Assembly: GCF_030463565.1 (NCBI RefSeq)
Contig: NC_134656.1
Coordinates: 1,245,001-1,309,000 of the forward strand
Source of the DNA: Pelecanus crispus
Taxonomy: Eukaryota; Chordata; Aves; Pelecaniformes; Pelecanidae
Reading direction: 5' to 3'
Length of the DNA: 64,000 nucleotides
Part shown: piece after piece, positions 23,050 through 33,733 of the stretch
Layout of the letters: the number at the start of each line of letters is the position of its first letter
How positions within the stretch are numbered: position 1 is the first letter of the stretch
Position numbers and translations under genes: made by a program
Notes under the pieces: model-generated
What the model saw: only the letters and a program-made list of their open reading frames with translations
Databases searched by the model: none
Told to the model about the DNA's origin: nothing

Positions 23050-23567
23050 AGGACGCTTAATCATGCCTGATCAGAAGAACAAACATTCAGTATCTTTTAA
23101 CCAAAGACATCCCGGAGCAGCTAGACCTTGAAGGAGCACTGAGAAAGTGATAAAAGGCAACATCCTACCCCAGCAGGTGCTGGAAAAACTGGATGATTGC
23201 TGAAAAACAGGAACTAGGGGAAAGGTAATTCCAGCAGGGAGGATCACAACCGCCGGCTCAATTTAGGACCAAAAGGATTCGTCCCCCCCGCACCCCTAAG
23301 GGTCATGCGCGCTAATTTACAGAGCAAGCGAGGCTAATTAGAATACAGTTGACCAACAGCAGATGGGACAGCAATTACTAACCAATGATAGTAAAAAGGA
23401 TAATTACGGACTCTGTAAGTTTTGTGTATAAATAAGGCGCAGACAGTCTCCTTCGGGGTGCTGGCTTTGTGGAATTGCTACCTAGCACCCAGCTCTGCGC
23501 AGAAACGAAATCAAATCGCTCTTCTCGACTCAGCGCCCGGGTTGGGTGGGCGCGCAGCGGGTAACGA
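23050..23567 (+). mobile_element. Probable solo LTR of an avian endogenous retrovirus (fossil)
   Basis: A ~500-base non-coding block, AT-richer than its surroundings. It has LTR-like order: a U3-like part with CCAAT (CCAATGATAG), a TATA box (TATAAATAAGG at ~23429), then an R/U5-like part (GTGCTGGCTTTGTGGAATTG, CAGCTCTGCGCAGAAA) ending near GCAGCGGGTAACGA. This resembles the U3-R-U5 layout of avian ERVL/ERVK-type LTRs. No internal gag/pol/env sequence and no partner LTR are seen, so it would be a solo LTR. Exact ends and family are uncertain and it looks old. Confidence 0.42.
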
Positions 23568-23707
23568 ATTCCCTTTGTGGGACAGCACCGGGCCCTCTCC
23601 CTGCCGCTGGACCGGGGCCAGGGCACTGCTGGAAAATTGGCTGAAACGCGCGTTTTCCTCGCAAATAGTCCTTCTCCTCCCCAGCTGCTGGCAGCCCGCT
23701 TGTGCCA

Positions 23708-23738
23708 CCGAGCCTCCTCCTCCTCCTCCTCCTGCGCG
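23708..23738. repeat. (CCT)n microsatellite
   Basis: About seven CCT repeats within CCGAGCCTCCTCCTCCTCCT, between the LTR-like block and the REM1 3' end. Simple-sequence repeat only. Confidence 0.7.
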
Positions 23739-23904
23739 TCCCCCTCGCCCTCGCCGGGGCGAGAGGCGGCTCAGAAGCAAAGATGCCCGCAATGATAAAG
23801 ACTGAGCCGAGTTAAATGGTGCTGCCCCCGGTTTAGAGCTGAGCCACAGGCAGGGGAAGGGAGCGCAGCAGGGATTAAAAAAGCAAGTATTTAACTTTTT
23901 TTAA

Positions 23905-23943
23905 AATGTTTTCCTCTTTTTTTTTTTTTAAAAAAAAAAAAGG
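23905..23943. repeat. T-run/A-run palindrome
   Basis: A run of about 13 T directly followed by about 12 A, so it can fold as a perfect hairpin. It may be paired homopolymers from an old insertion; no parent repeat is recognisable. Confidence 0.6.
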
Positions 23944-25061
23944 GATCTATTTCGGGACCAGGGGTGATTCATAGTTTTGTGTTTCAGAGGGAAAGGCCTC
24001 CCGGGAGCCCCTCTCTGCGGGGCTGGCCTCCCGCCCGGGCTGCTCTCCTCTCCCTGCCACCAATTCTCCCACAAAGGAGCAGGACGGGCACCAAGGCCGG
24101 CAGCAGCAGGCAGCAGCAGGCAGCGTGCCCACCCACGCCTCCCTTCTTCCCACCCTGCTGCCTGCCGTGGCCTAGGGCAGCTACCGACCCCTTCCCGGAC
24201 CCCCTTGGTGCCCACCCACTCCCTAAACCCCAGCTCGGCTCATGACCCCTCGACAAAGGCCACCGCTGCCCTCCCTGCCTTGCCCGCCGCTCAGCCCCCT
24301 GCGCCGCAGCCCTGCGGCACTCCGGACCTGTTTCGGGCTCCGAGACGTGACCCCCCCCGCAAAGCCCCTCTCCAGGAATCCCCCAAAGCTTCTCCTTCGC
24401 TTTTGGTTTCTGCCCTCGGAGCAAGCTCCGCAGCTCCGCTTGCTTTCCACCGTGCCCCAGGATAGCGGGAACGTGGACCCCCCGCACGACGCTCCCCCAG
24501 CGTCCGTGGGGAGCAGCGGGGCCGCGGGTGCTGCCATGGCAGGGCAGGGAGTCCAAGTGTCCAGTTCTGCTCTTTTTACACCAAACCCCAGGTTAACTGG
24601 GGCAGGAGCACCGTCCCGCGCCAGGGGGAGCATGGAGTGAAGGCTGCCGGGGGGGTGAGCCTGCAGACACGGGCCCCTTGGGGCTGGTGGCGGGTGGGGG
24701 GACCGGGGGCTCGCAGGAGATGGGCAAGGGGGCTGGAGGAGAAGGTGGCTAGTGGTCGGACCACCGCCCATTGCCACGTGCCCGCAGTCCGGCCGTGGCA
24801 CCCACCAGCGTTGTCCCAGGACCAGGATCTGGCTCAGCGCCGGCGCTCAGGGCTCTGTGTGGTGCTGCCTGCCAGGTGGGAGCAGATTTTGCCACAGGCG
24901 TTGGGATGTCCTGTGCATGGACGGAGGAAATTGAGCAAAAAAAAATAGTTGTGTCTCCGCAGCCCATTTGAGCAGGGCCGGGGCTGCCCGCTGGGCCAGC
25001 ATGCCACCGTGGCTGCGTGCCAGCCGGGTCCCTTGTCCCAGGGAGGTGGCGAGCAGCGCGG

Positions 25062-25215
25062 TGCACGCCGGGACCGATGGCACTGGGACCGATGGCACCG
25101 GGGCAGGGGGATGGCACCAGGACCGATGGCACCAGAGCAAATGGCACCGGGGAGCGGGTGGGACTGGGGGTGATCGCACTGGGGCCGATGGCCACCCAGG
25201 GACGGAGGGCACCGG
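25062..25215. repeat. Short minisatellite (GGGACCGATGGCACC-like)
   Basis: Around nine imperfect copies of a 15-19 base unit, GGGACCGATGGCACC or GGCACCGGGGC, drifting along the array. Tandem repeat of low copy number, noncoding. Confidence 0.75.
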
Positions 25216-26599
25216 GACGCCCAAGAGCAGTTGCTGGAGGGGCTGGGGCCACCGAGCCCCAGCACCCCCTTGCCCCAGGTGTGGACCCAGCTGGGGGCCG
25301 CAGGCAGCCCTGGCCCCCGCCAGTGCCTCCTCCTTCCTCCCTCCCTTCGTTTCCCAGCGCCTCACCATGGCCCCCCTTGGCCTCTCCTCCCACCCTCCAG
25401 CGCGGCCGCATTTTTCTGGGTTTGAGCTCATTCTTTCCACTCCCCTCTCCGCCGGCTGCCAACTTTCCATCCCGTGGCCCCCCCCCGCCACCGCCTCCTG
25501 CCGCAGGGAAACGCCGGCTGCAGCTGCGGAGGGACCGGCAGCAGCACGGAGCCCCTGTCCCTGGTGTGCAGCCCCCCCAGCCCCGCTGCGGCCGATGCCG
25601 CGTGCACCGCAGCATGGCATCCAGCAGCGCCAGGAACGGGGGCACGGGGAGCTCCAGGGCAGGACCCCGGCAGAGCAGCCGGAGCCGAATCAAGGGGAGA
25701 GCAGCAATGCCACGGTCACCAATGGTTCAAGGGCGGCACGGAGCAATAAGGAGGGAAGCGCGAGCAGGCTTCCCTGGTTTTGGGGACAGAGCTGGCCCTC
25801 ACTGGGCTTTGCGCCTGTGGAGAGACTGTTTTTCCCATGGGGACAGGGCGCTGCCCCATCCCAGCGTCCCCTTTGCACCAGTGACCCCCTCTCCAGCTGC
25901 ACCACACCAGCCACGGCCAGCAGCTCCCCGTGCTCGAGCCGCGGAGCGAGCGGAAACTCCCGACCTGACCCGGGGAGGGAGGGCACCCCTGATCTTCCCT
26001 GGCGCCTGGCCCGGGGCCGCTGAGCAGGCTACCCTGCCGCATCCCGGCTGCTCGCCGGCAGCACAGCCTAAAAACAACCGGCGGAGCCCACGCAGCTCCA
26101 GCGTTGCCTCCCTGGGTGCCCAGGGTCACTTGATGCTTGCTGCGGCCAAGCACGTCCCTTCCCGGCTGTGCCACGCTGCTCAGCTCCTGCCTCCCTGCCC
26201 CTTCCCGGGGCTGCAGGAGCCATGGAGCGCCCGGCTCCCTGCCCAGCCTGCGGCTCCCACAGTGCTCAAGGGCTCGAAACCTGCACCCCAGCAGAGCTCA
26301 GCCCTTCCCAGAGGCTTTTCCAGAGCCAGCCAGGAGGTGCAGGGGGGCTGGGGGCTTCTGCCGTCGCAGGGGATGATGCTGCGACCACTGGGTGAGGAAT
26401 CGGGACTTCCACCAAGGGCGGCCAAAGGAAGCCCCGGCCGGAGGCTCTCCCTGCCCTGAGAGGGTTCAGCTGGTGAAGCCGGAGCCCACCGAGGCCCGGC
26501 TGAAGCCAGAGCCAGGTTCCAGGCAAGAAAACTGGGCTTGAATCCGGCCACGCGGCTCTGGGATGTGGCTTCACGCAACAGGGACCCAAGCAGAGACCA

Positions 26600-27258
26600 G
26601 CACCTCCCTGATGCGATTTATTCTGCAGATCGAGGGTTTTCCCCATTGCACCAGTACAGAGACAGCAGAAAAAACTCAGTCCGAGAAACACTGGTGTCAG
26701 GGAGATGTGGCACAAAGCCCCGGCGTGGAGGGGCTGGGGGTTCCAGGCGATGCTGCCAGAGCTCCCCAGGCGCCTCTCCCCAGCCGGGCTCCAGGGTGTC
26801 CTCGAGGTGTACACCACTACGGTGCCCTCGCCGGTCCCTGCTGCCCTGCGAAGGAATGGGCACCACGAACGGGACTGGCCATGCTCCCAGCAGCCTCCGG
26901 AGCGGCTCCAGCCCTGCAGGCAGCCCTGCCCTGCGGCACGGCCACCCCTCACCTCTGGCTCCCCAGGAGCCTCTGTAGGTCAGGATCCCACCACCCCAAG
27001 CCCAGGTGCCTGTCCCACCCTCTCCTCCACTGGTGCAGCCCAGGGGACCCGGGTCCACTGGTCCCCTCTCCTGGAGGGGAAGCGGCCAGATCCAGAGCAC
27101 CCGGGCAGCCCTCAGCACCAGTTAAAACAGCTCCACGTCCTCAGCATCGCTCCGGCTCGCTCTGGGCTCTCCTTGTACCCGCAGAGCCGCCGGCCACGCT
27201 GCTGGCCAAGCGAGAGTCCCCAGCCTACGTGTGCGGAGGGTGGGGAAGGCAGCAGCTC
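26600..27258 (-). other. REM1: REM1 3'UTR
   Basis: Runs from the REM1 stop codon to an AATAAA signal at 26622-26617 (minus strand, TTTATT on +). The ~640-base length is reasonable for the gene. The end is inferred from this single signal. Confidence 0.55.
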
Positions 27259-29569
27259 TCAGAGCACGGACAGGTCGTGGCAGGACTTGGAGCGGACTTT
27301 GAGGGCCACTTTGCTGCTGTTCCTGGCCACCAACCTGTCGAGGAAGCGCCGGGCTCTCTTGGTGAGGCTCTCCTTGCGCTTCTGGCCGGGCGCGGGGCGC
27401 GCGCGGGCCTCCTTGCCCCCGCGGCGCAGGCGGATCTGCCGCACCACCCCCTCAAAGAGCTCGGCCACGTTGTGCTGCAGAGCCGCTGACGTCTCGATGA
27501 ACTTGCAGTCGAACACCGCGGCACAGGCACGGCCCTCTGCAAGGGAAGGGCAGGGAGGGGGGCATGGCCCCGCTAGCACCCCGGGTGCCGGGGAACGGGC
27601 GCTGCCGCATGCAGCAGCGTCCGGGGGTCCCCACCAGCCAGATCCACCCGCCCCAGCCCACCGCTCACCTTCGACGGAGACCTCGCGGCACCGCACCAGG
27701 TCGGTTTTGTTCCCCACCAGGATGATGGGGATGTCCTCGGCTTGCCGTGCGCGGCGCAGCTGGATGCGCAGCTCCGAGGCGCTCTCGAAGCTGCCGCGGT
27801 CGGTGATGGAGTAGACGATGACGTAGGCGTTCCCCACCTGCAGGCACTGGCTGCGGCGCCGGCTCTCCTCGCCCTGCCGCCACATGGGGAACGAGATGTC
27901 ACTGTCTGATCGTATCGTGGGAGCAGACGCGTGGCCCCGTTAATAAAAATGCAGATTAAAAGCTCCGGATTTCGGCGGGTGTTTGAGAGTTTCCTCCTCT
28001 ATCAGCAACGAATTGGGGCTGTGGGCTCAGCTTGGCTCAGGGGGCTGAGGCTGGAGCCGCCCTCGGCCACGCAACGCCGGCGTCGTGGGTGCAGCGCCCA
28101 GTGTGAACCAGGCACCTGCCGGGCAGGGTGGGATTAAGCAATAGTGGAAATAAAGGGCGGTTGTCGGGGTGTTACAGTGCTGGGGCATCGCTGGAAAGTG
28201 CAGCCACATGTGCAAAATGCATCCGCAGCCCACGCGGGTGCTGCGCCCACGCGCACAGCCTGGGCACCGGCTCCATCCCGGCTCCTGGGGAGCGGTCACG
28301 GCCCAGTGGCACCCATGGGAACGCTGGGCCCCAGCACGGAGGGAGGCAAAGGGGCGTTTCGAGGGAGGCAGTGACAGCGGCGCTGGCATTTCTGCCCGGG
28401 AGATGCCTCCGTGCTCTGGGCAGAAGGAATGTCCCCTGCCAGGCTCTCGGGGCCACCGCTCTGCCCGCTGAAGCACGTGTCCTGGCTGGCGGCACTATCT
28501 CACGTGGATTTGCCCGGTCGGCTCCTCCAGCCCCGTCCCCAAACCATTTCCAGGCATTTCGAAGCAGGCTGGCACCATGCTCCATCCCCACAACCCCTTC
28601 TTCTCCCCCTGCCCCTCGTGTGAGGGGCACCCTGCGCCCACAGCACTGCTCCTGCACTCGGGATGCCTCGCCATGAGAGCCCTCACCGGCGAGAGCACGG
28701 TGGGCAGCCTCCCACACCGCGGAAGGGTGGGCAAAGAGCCCGTCAGAGACATGACCCCAGCCCGTGTTTTTCCCCAGCGCGTGTCCCCCGCTCCGCAGCA
28801 AGGGCGGCGGTGAGCCCTGGACACAGCCAGGGAAGCCGCAGGGAAACCTTTGCGGCGCTCGCAGGCCCCGAAACAGCGGCTGTGCCGGTACAGCATCCCC
28901 CGGGCACGGCCCAGCTCACCCTGTCCCACCGGTAGCACCCAGCCCCGCCGTACCGGCTGCTCCGGCTCCCAGGTGTCCATCACCAGCAGCGTGGTCTCCT
29001 CGCCATCCACGGACAGCGTGCGCTCGTAGGCGGCTTCTGCAAGACACCGGGAGAGCCCGGTTGGCGTGGCGCTGCCTGCGGAAGCTGAGACTCAGCCCCG
29101 GTGCCGGGCTCCTCTCCACCTCGCCCAGGTTTTTTTTTTTTCCCATCACGGAGCCGTGGACGCAGCCCGGACACGCGCTGCCTCCCCGCCACCTCCTCCG
29201 GGCCCCGCGACCCCGCGGCAGAGGGGCCCCAACCGGCCCCCACGGGCGCCCACCTCGGTGCTGCTCCAGCAGGTCCCGCTCCTGGACGCCGGCGAAGAGG
29301 TTGACCAGGCTGGTCTTGCCCACGCCGGGGTCACCCAACAGCACCACGCGGTAGAGGGGCTCCCAGGAGCCGGAGGAGCCCGAGGACTCGGAGGACCAGC
29401 TGCCCCGGGGTGCCGCAGCCCTGCTGCCCGGCTCGGACGTGGAGTGGCCGAGTTGGGGGTGGCCGGGCTCGCCCCGTGGCGTGGCACCCAGCACCCCCGG
29501 CCGCGGGAGAGGGGTGCTGGCCCTCCTCCGCAGCGGGCTCTTGCTCCCGCACTGCGTGTTCAGGGTCAT
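27259..29569 (-). CDS. REM1: GTP-binding protein REM 1 (RGK family), 4 coding exons
   Basis: An RGK small GTPase that binds voltage-gated calcium-channel beta subunits and lowers channel activity at the plasma membrane. Coding exons on the minus strand: 29569-29254, 29036-28954, 27873-27669, 27536-27259. Phases agree and the product is 293 residues (human 298). The start at 29569 gives MTLNTQ and RRRASTPLP, as in mammalian REM1; an ATG 141 bases upstream in frame is very close to the probable cap site and is rejected. Motifs: P-loop GDPGVGKT (79-86), DTWE in place of the Ras DxxG, NKTD (188-191) and ETSA (216-219). The basic C-terminal extension ends in RSKSCHDLSVL, the RGK signature, with no CAAX box. 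The acceptor at 27874 was chosen because it keeps frame (EPEQP then GEESRRR); the nearby TACGATCAG acceptor does not. Synteny with HM13 separates it from its paralogues GEM and REM2. Confidence 0.95.
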
Positions 29570-29699
29570 CAGCGGCTCCGAGGGCAGCGGGGCTGGGGGA
29601 GGCTGCCCCGGGGGGCCCCGGCTCCCTACAGCCCCCGGACGCGCCGCTCGCGGTGCCGCTCGCGGTGCCTCTCCCGGTGCCGCTCCCGGTGCCAGCGGT

Positions 29700-29830
29700 A
29701 GCTCGGGCACGGCTTTCCCCGGGACAAGGCTCGCCGCCGCCCGGCCCGGGCTTTAAAGCCCAGGAGGCGGAGCCCCTCACCGCGCCCGGGCCCTCCCCCG
29801 CCGGACACACCCCCGCCCGCACCGGCCCCG
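29700..29830 (-). promoter_or_regulatory. REM1: REM1 promoter with TATA-like box
   Basis: TTTAAAG on the minus strand (TTTAAA at 29757-29752) in CpG-rich sequence, ~185 bases upstream of the chosen start codon. This would place transcription start near 29725. A weak call based on one motif. Confidence 0.35.
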
Positions 29831-32800
29831 GTCGCCCTGTCCGGTCCCCGAGGTCCCCGCGGGGCTGCCGGTGCCGGGGCACGGCGAATTCCCCGGGGCG
29901 CGTCCTCCCCTCGGTCCCGGGGAGCAGCGTGGGAGGGACACGGGGGTCGCAGCGGGACGCGCCGCCGGGGCTGGGGGCTCCGCAGTGCTCCCCTCCTGCG
30001 TGGGGCAGGGGCCCCCTGAGCCCCACGGCCGTGCTCCCCACAGCCCCGGCCCCATCTGGCAGCGGCGTGGGGCAGCACACGGCTCCGCCGCTTCGCCAAG
30101 GAGCGAGCCGAGCGATGGTCCTGCCTGGTGCCTGGCGGGGCTGTGCTTTGCCAAAACCTTGGGGCCCGGCTCAAGCGATGCCACCGCTCCGTCGCCAAGA
30201 GCCGGCGATGGAAAGCACGGCCGGAGGCTCGCTTGGCATGGGTGACAACAGGAGCTGGTTTTATTTGAACCTCTCGGTTGGCCGCGGCACCGCTGGCACC
30301 AAAATGCCCAAGTGCCGGCCCTGCGCGGGCACCGGGCTGACGCCGCGCTGCGACACCAGTCTGGCCCACACCGGGACAGGCTGGCAGAGCCTCATGGCAC
30401 CGGGGCCTGTCCTGGGACACCCCTCCCGGTCAGAGCACAGCGACTGGGAGACCCCGTTCGGATTCAACCCCCTTGATGTTACCGCGATGGCATGAAGGGG
30501 ACGGGTCATGCTGCAAGCACGGGAGGGCTGGTGATGCCTCCCCGGGAGCCGCGCTCGCGGCGCTCGCCCCGTGCGCCTTCCAAGGGACTGCGGCACGAGA
30601 GCGCGGCACAGCCCACGTGGGCCAGGAATGACGGCAACACCTTTTCTGCACCATATAACCACATCAGTGAGTCGCCGGGGCGGCTGCGTGGGGCTGCGAT
30701 GGAGAAGCGCTGACGGCAAAGGAGGAGCGTGGCAGCTCGGCATCTCACCGGAGCCCGGCTGAGCCGCGTGCTGGGCGAGGGGCGTGCGAGCGGAGCCTGG
30801 CCGAGCGTGGGCTGAGTGGCGTCTCCTCGGCGGGGATGGCGAGGATCACCTCGGTATCCGGCGTGCACCTGAGGGAGAGAGGAGAGTTAGGAAGGGCAAA
30901 GCAAAGAGTGGGAGTAAACAGCTGTGTTTCGGCCGGTTCGGTGCGAGGAGGAGGAGAAGCTCCTGCGTGGCTAGGGCGGGAGGTGGGCGACTGCTCGGGT
31001 GCTGCATGCAGCCCACCCGGAGCTCGGAGGTGCCCTGTCCCCCCCTACGGCAGCCCCGTCACCAGAGGGCATAGGGCGGGTGGAGGGAAGGCTGCCTCAT
31101 GCCCGCTGTGCCACCTTCTCTGTGTCCCCAGGGTCCGGGACTGGTTTTCAGCAGGGAGGGACCAGACACTTGTTGTGGGACACGGGACAAAGCGAGCAGC
31201 TGGGGGAGCAGGGGGAAAAACCCTTAAAAAGTTGAGGGGTGTTGTGCGCAGCCCCTGGTCAGCACGAACCAGAGCCCAGCCCGACCTCCAGCTCCCCCCC
31301 AGCACTATTTTGCTTTTCGGCTCGCTCTTCACGGTCTGTCCCGGCCACCAACCACTCTGCCAACAGAGGAAATCAACGGCAAGCTGGAGCCCTGCTCCGC
31401 GGCCCTTTCTTAGGGCGTGCTTGCGACTGAGCCCACGGCAAGGCAGGCTCGCTGCTCCCTGGCCTTCCCAGAGAGGCAGAGCCAGATGTAACCCCAGGGG
31501 CTCCGAGAGGCAGAAGGAATGAAGTTAGCCGCCCCTCACCGTCAATCCCAAAAGACAAACAGAAGCGGAGAAAGGCCACGGGAGCAGCCAGGTACAGCTG
31601 CTTTCTCACAGAGAGAGGACAGGCACAGCGAGCGGGGCTTGCTCAGGGCTGCGCTCATCCATCTCCGTCTCAGTCCAGGACAAACTGTGCGTCCCGAGTG
31701 CCCCCAGCGCGGGGCTTGAAGCTGCTGGTGAAATCCACCCGGGTTCCCTTTGAAGCAAGAGGATTTTTAACGAGGGGAAACTGAAATGCAGATGGGAATG
31801 GATACGCAGCGGGTTACAGCTCCTCCGGGCTCCACGCGCTGCCAGCGGCATGCAGGGACCCACGGAGGGCCAGCAAGAGTCCTGGGCACCTACGTACCCT
31901 TACGCTTCCAGGCTGAGCGCAGCTCGTGTGGGATTTTGCTCTTTTGAGAAACAAATCCAGTGTCTGGAACCAAAGGGTTAATTAGAAAAAACGAAGGGCT
32001 GGTGAAGTCGTGTGAAAAGTTGCAGGGAGGTCAGTGGGAAAGGGCTGCGGGATGGCGGAGAGGGCTCTGGCACGGGCTCCCGCCTGTCAGGGCGGGTAAG
32101 CACCAAATGCCTGACTTGTGATGTTACAGAAACTTTCCACTTAGGCCTTCCTGCTATTTTTAACTCTTCTCCCAGCCACCCTCAGTAACCCCAGCCCCAC
32201 CAGCTGTCGAGACTAATTAATTCCCTTTTTTTATCATTTTTTTATCGGAAAAAATGAAGTTCCACTAATCCATCACGCAGCCGCTCGCCTCCCCCCCACG
32301 ATATCCTGACACGTTCCAGGTTTTCCTCCTGCTTCGGCTCGTGCCTCTGCAGCACTGCAGCTGTACCTGGCTTCCAGCTAAAACCCAGGCCCCGGGGCGG
32401 GAGATCCAGCCCCTTTTGTTGCCCGCACCACCACCGGTTTGCCGGGAGAGTGTCTGCTCATCCCAAGGGATGATATTTTCATGCAAAATAACCCTCATGT
32501 GCACGTGAGGTGTGGAGGAGCTGAGGGGCTGGCCTGCACCTGCAGCGGCGGGACCTGCTGGAAAGGAATGACGCTGTTAACAGACGTCTCTGTGCCAAGA
32601 ACAATCTGTATAGGCAGTTGCTGTAAATAAACGTGCGTATGCCCGCTGTTCTGCACACAACGACGTGTTTCGGGCTACGGCATGCTTGTGATTTAAACAC
32701 ATTTTTTCTCAGGTTTGTACTCCTGGTCAGCGAACAGCACAGAAAGCCGAGGCACCTCAGCAGCTCTAAATCATTTGTGATTTTTGTGGTTTGTCCTGTC

Positions 32801-33733
32801 CCGTGCAGGACCCCGCTGCCACGGGACAAGGGGCAGCATTAGGCCTTCAGCCTGCTGTAGGTATGGTGGAAAATAGCTCGTCACAGCTGGCTGTTGGTAT
32901 GCTTCAGCCCACAGACTTGGCCAGCCTGGGTCTGTCCCCGGAGAGGAGAGCCCGGTATTCCCGTGATGGAGCTAGCAGGGCCTTCTCCCCATCAACGCTA
33001 AGTGAGGATTCGCCTTACGCCCTGTAATTCTTGTACCCAGTATCAGCACAGCGCACACTGCTAAGCAGGAGCGGGGATTCCCCACAACCTCCACTTGGGA
33101 AGTAATTAATTACCAGCGAACCTGGGCAGGGAAAGAGCAGTGAGAAAGATAACAAAGATTTGCATTTTTGCTGCCAGCCAATGTATTTTTTTTTACATAC
33201 GAGGGAAACGGCTGCCCATCTTTGTTCTCACAGAGCGCTGGTGCCATTTCACACAACCAGCAAGGTGGCTCTAGATGGGCAAGACCTGCCCTGACAGGGA
33301 TGCTCCTCGCGAGCCTGCCCCCTTCCCTCAGTTTTGTTTCCCAACTACAAAGTGAAAACAACAACAAAGTAAGAGTCAGTGTAGGCACAAAGGCCTCGAA
33401 AAGCTCTGCTGGTCCTGCCTGTCCCCGGCTGCAGCCGCTAACAATCTCCCCTTGCAGGGAAGCCCAGAAGAGAGATGAGATGTGACCAAGGCTGACAGCA
33501 CGTCAGCATTAGAGCTGCGGCTAGTTCCTAGCTGCTCTTAGGCCAGACCACGAGACCCTGCAGCCATCTTCCCAAGCAGAACCCAACGTAACTGTGGGGT
33601 TACACCCCGGGCTGGGTGTAGCTTTGACAGTGACATCTGTGGAAACGATGGGGTAAGGTTATTAGCACTCGGTGCCGAAGACTCGGCAACCCAAGGCCAC
33701 AGAGAAAGGGCCGTACATGCCCATCGACCAGCC
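29830..33733. other. REM1-C20orf96 gap, no gene recognised
   Basis: About 3.9 kb between two genes that in mouse flank a beta-defensin cluster. I looked for short secreted proteins with the six-cysteine defensin spacing on both strands and saw none. The left part is GC-rich. From ~31.9 kb it is closer to 50 percent GC, with AT-rich patches (for example 32210-32260 and 33170-33190) but no splice-linked coding structure. No known repeat family is evident. An AATAAA on the + strand near 32626 has no associated gene. Confidence 0.5.

Larger units (their letters stand above)
23568..26600. other. HM13-REM1 intergenic region
   Basis: GC-rich sequence with simple repeats (listed separately) and no recognisable gene. 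The long open frames on both strands between 24750 and 26450 are proline-, glycine- and arginine-rich with no family resemblance and no consistent splice structure, so I treat them as noncoding. Confidence 0.45.

Noticed and set aside
27874-27918. Alternative REM1 exon 3 acceptor after TACGATCAG
   Set aside because: It would shift the frame into SPCGG sequence; the GCGGCAG acceptor at 27874 preserves frame and family length.
30506-30868. Minus-strand frame with a good-looking acceptor (TCCCTCAG) at ~30869
   Set aside because: No family resemblance, no matching donor-linked upstream exon and Arg/Pro-rich composition; treated as chance.
29830-33733. Possible beta-defensin genes between REM1 and C20orf96
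   Set aside because: No short secreted frame with the C-C-C-C-CC spacing was found on either strand.
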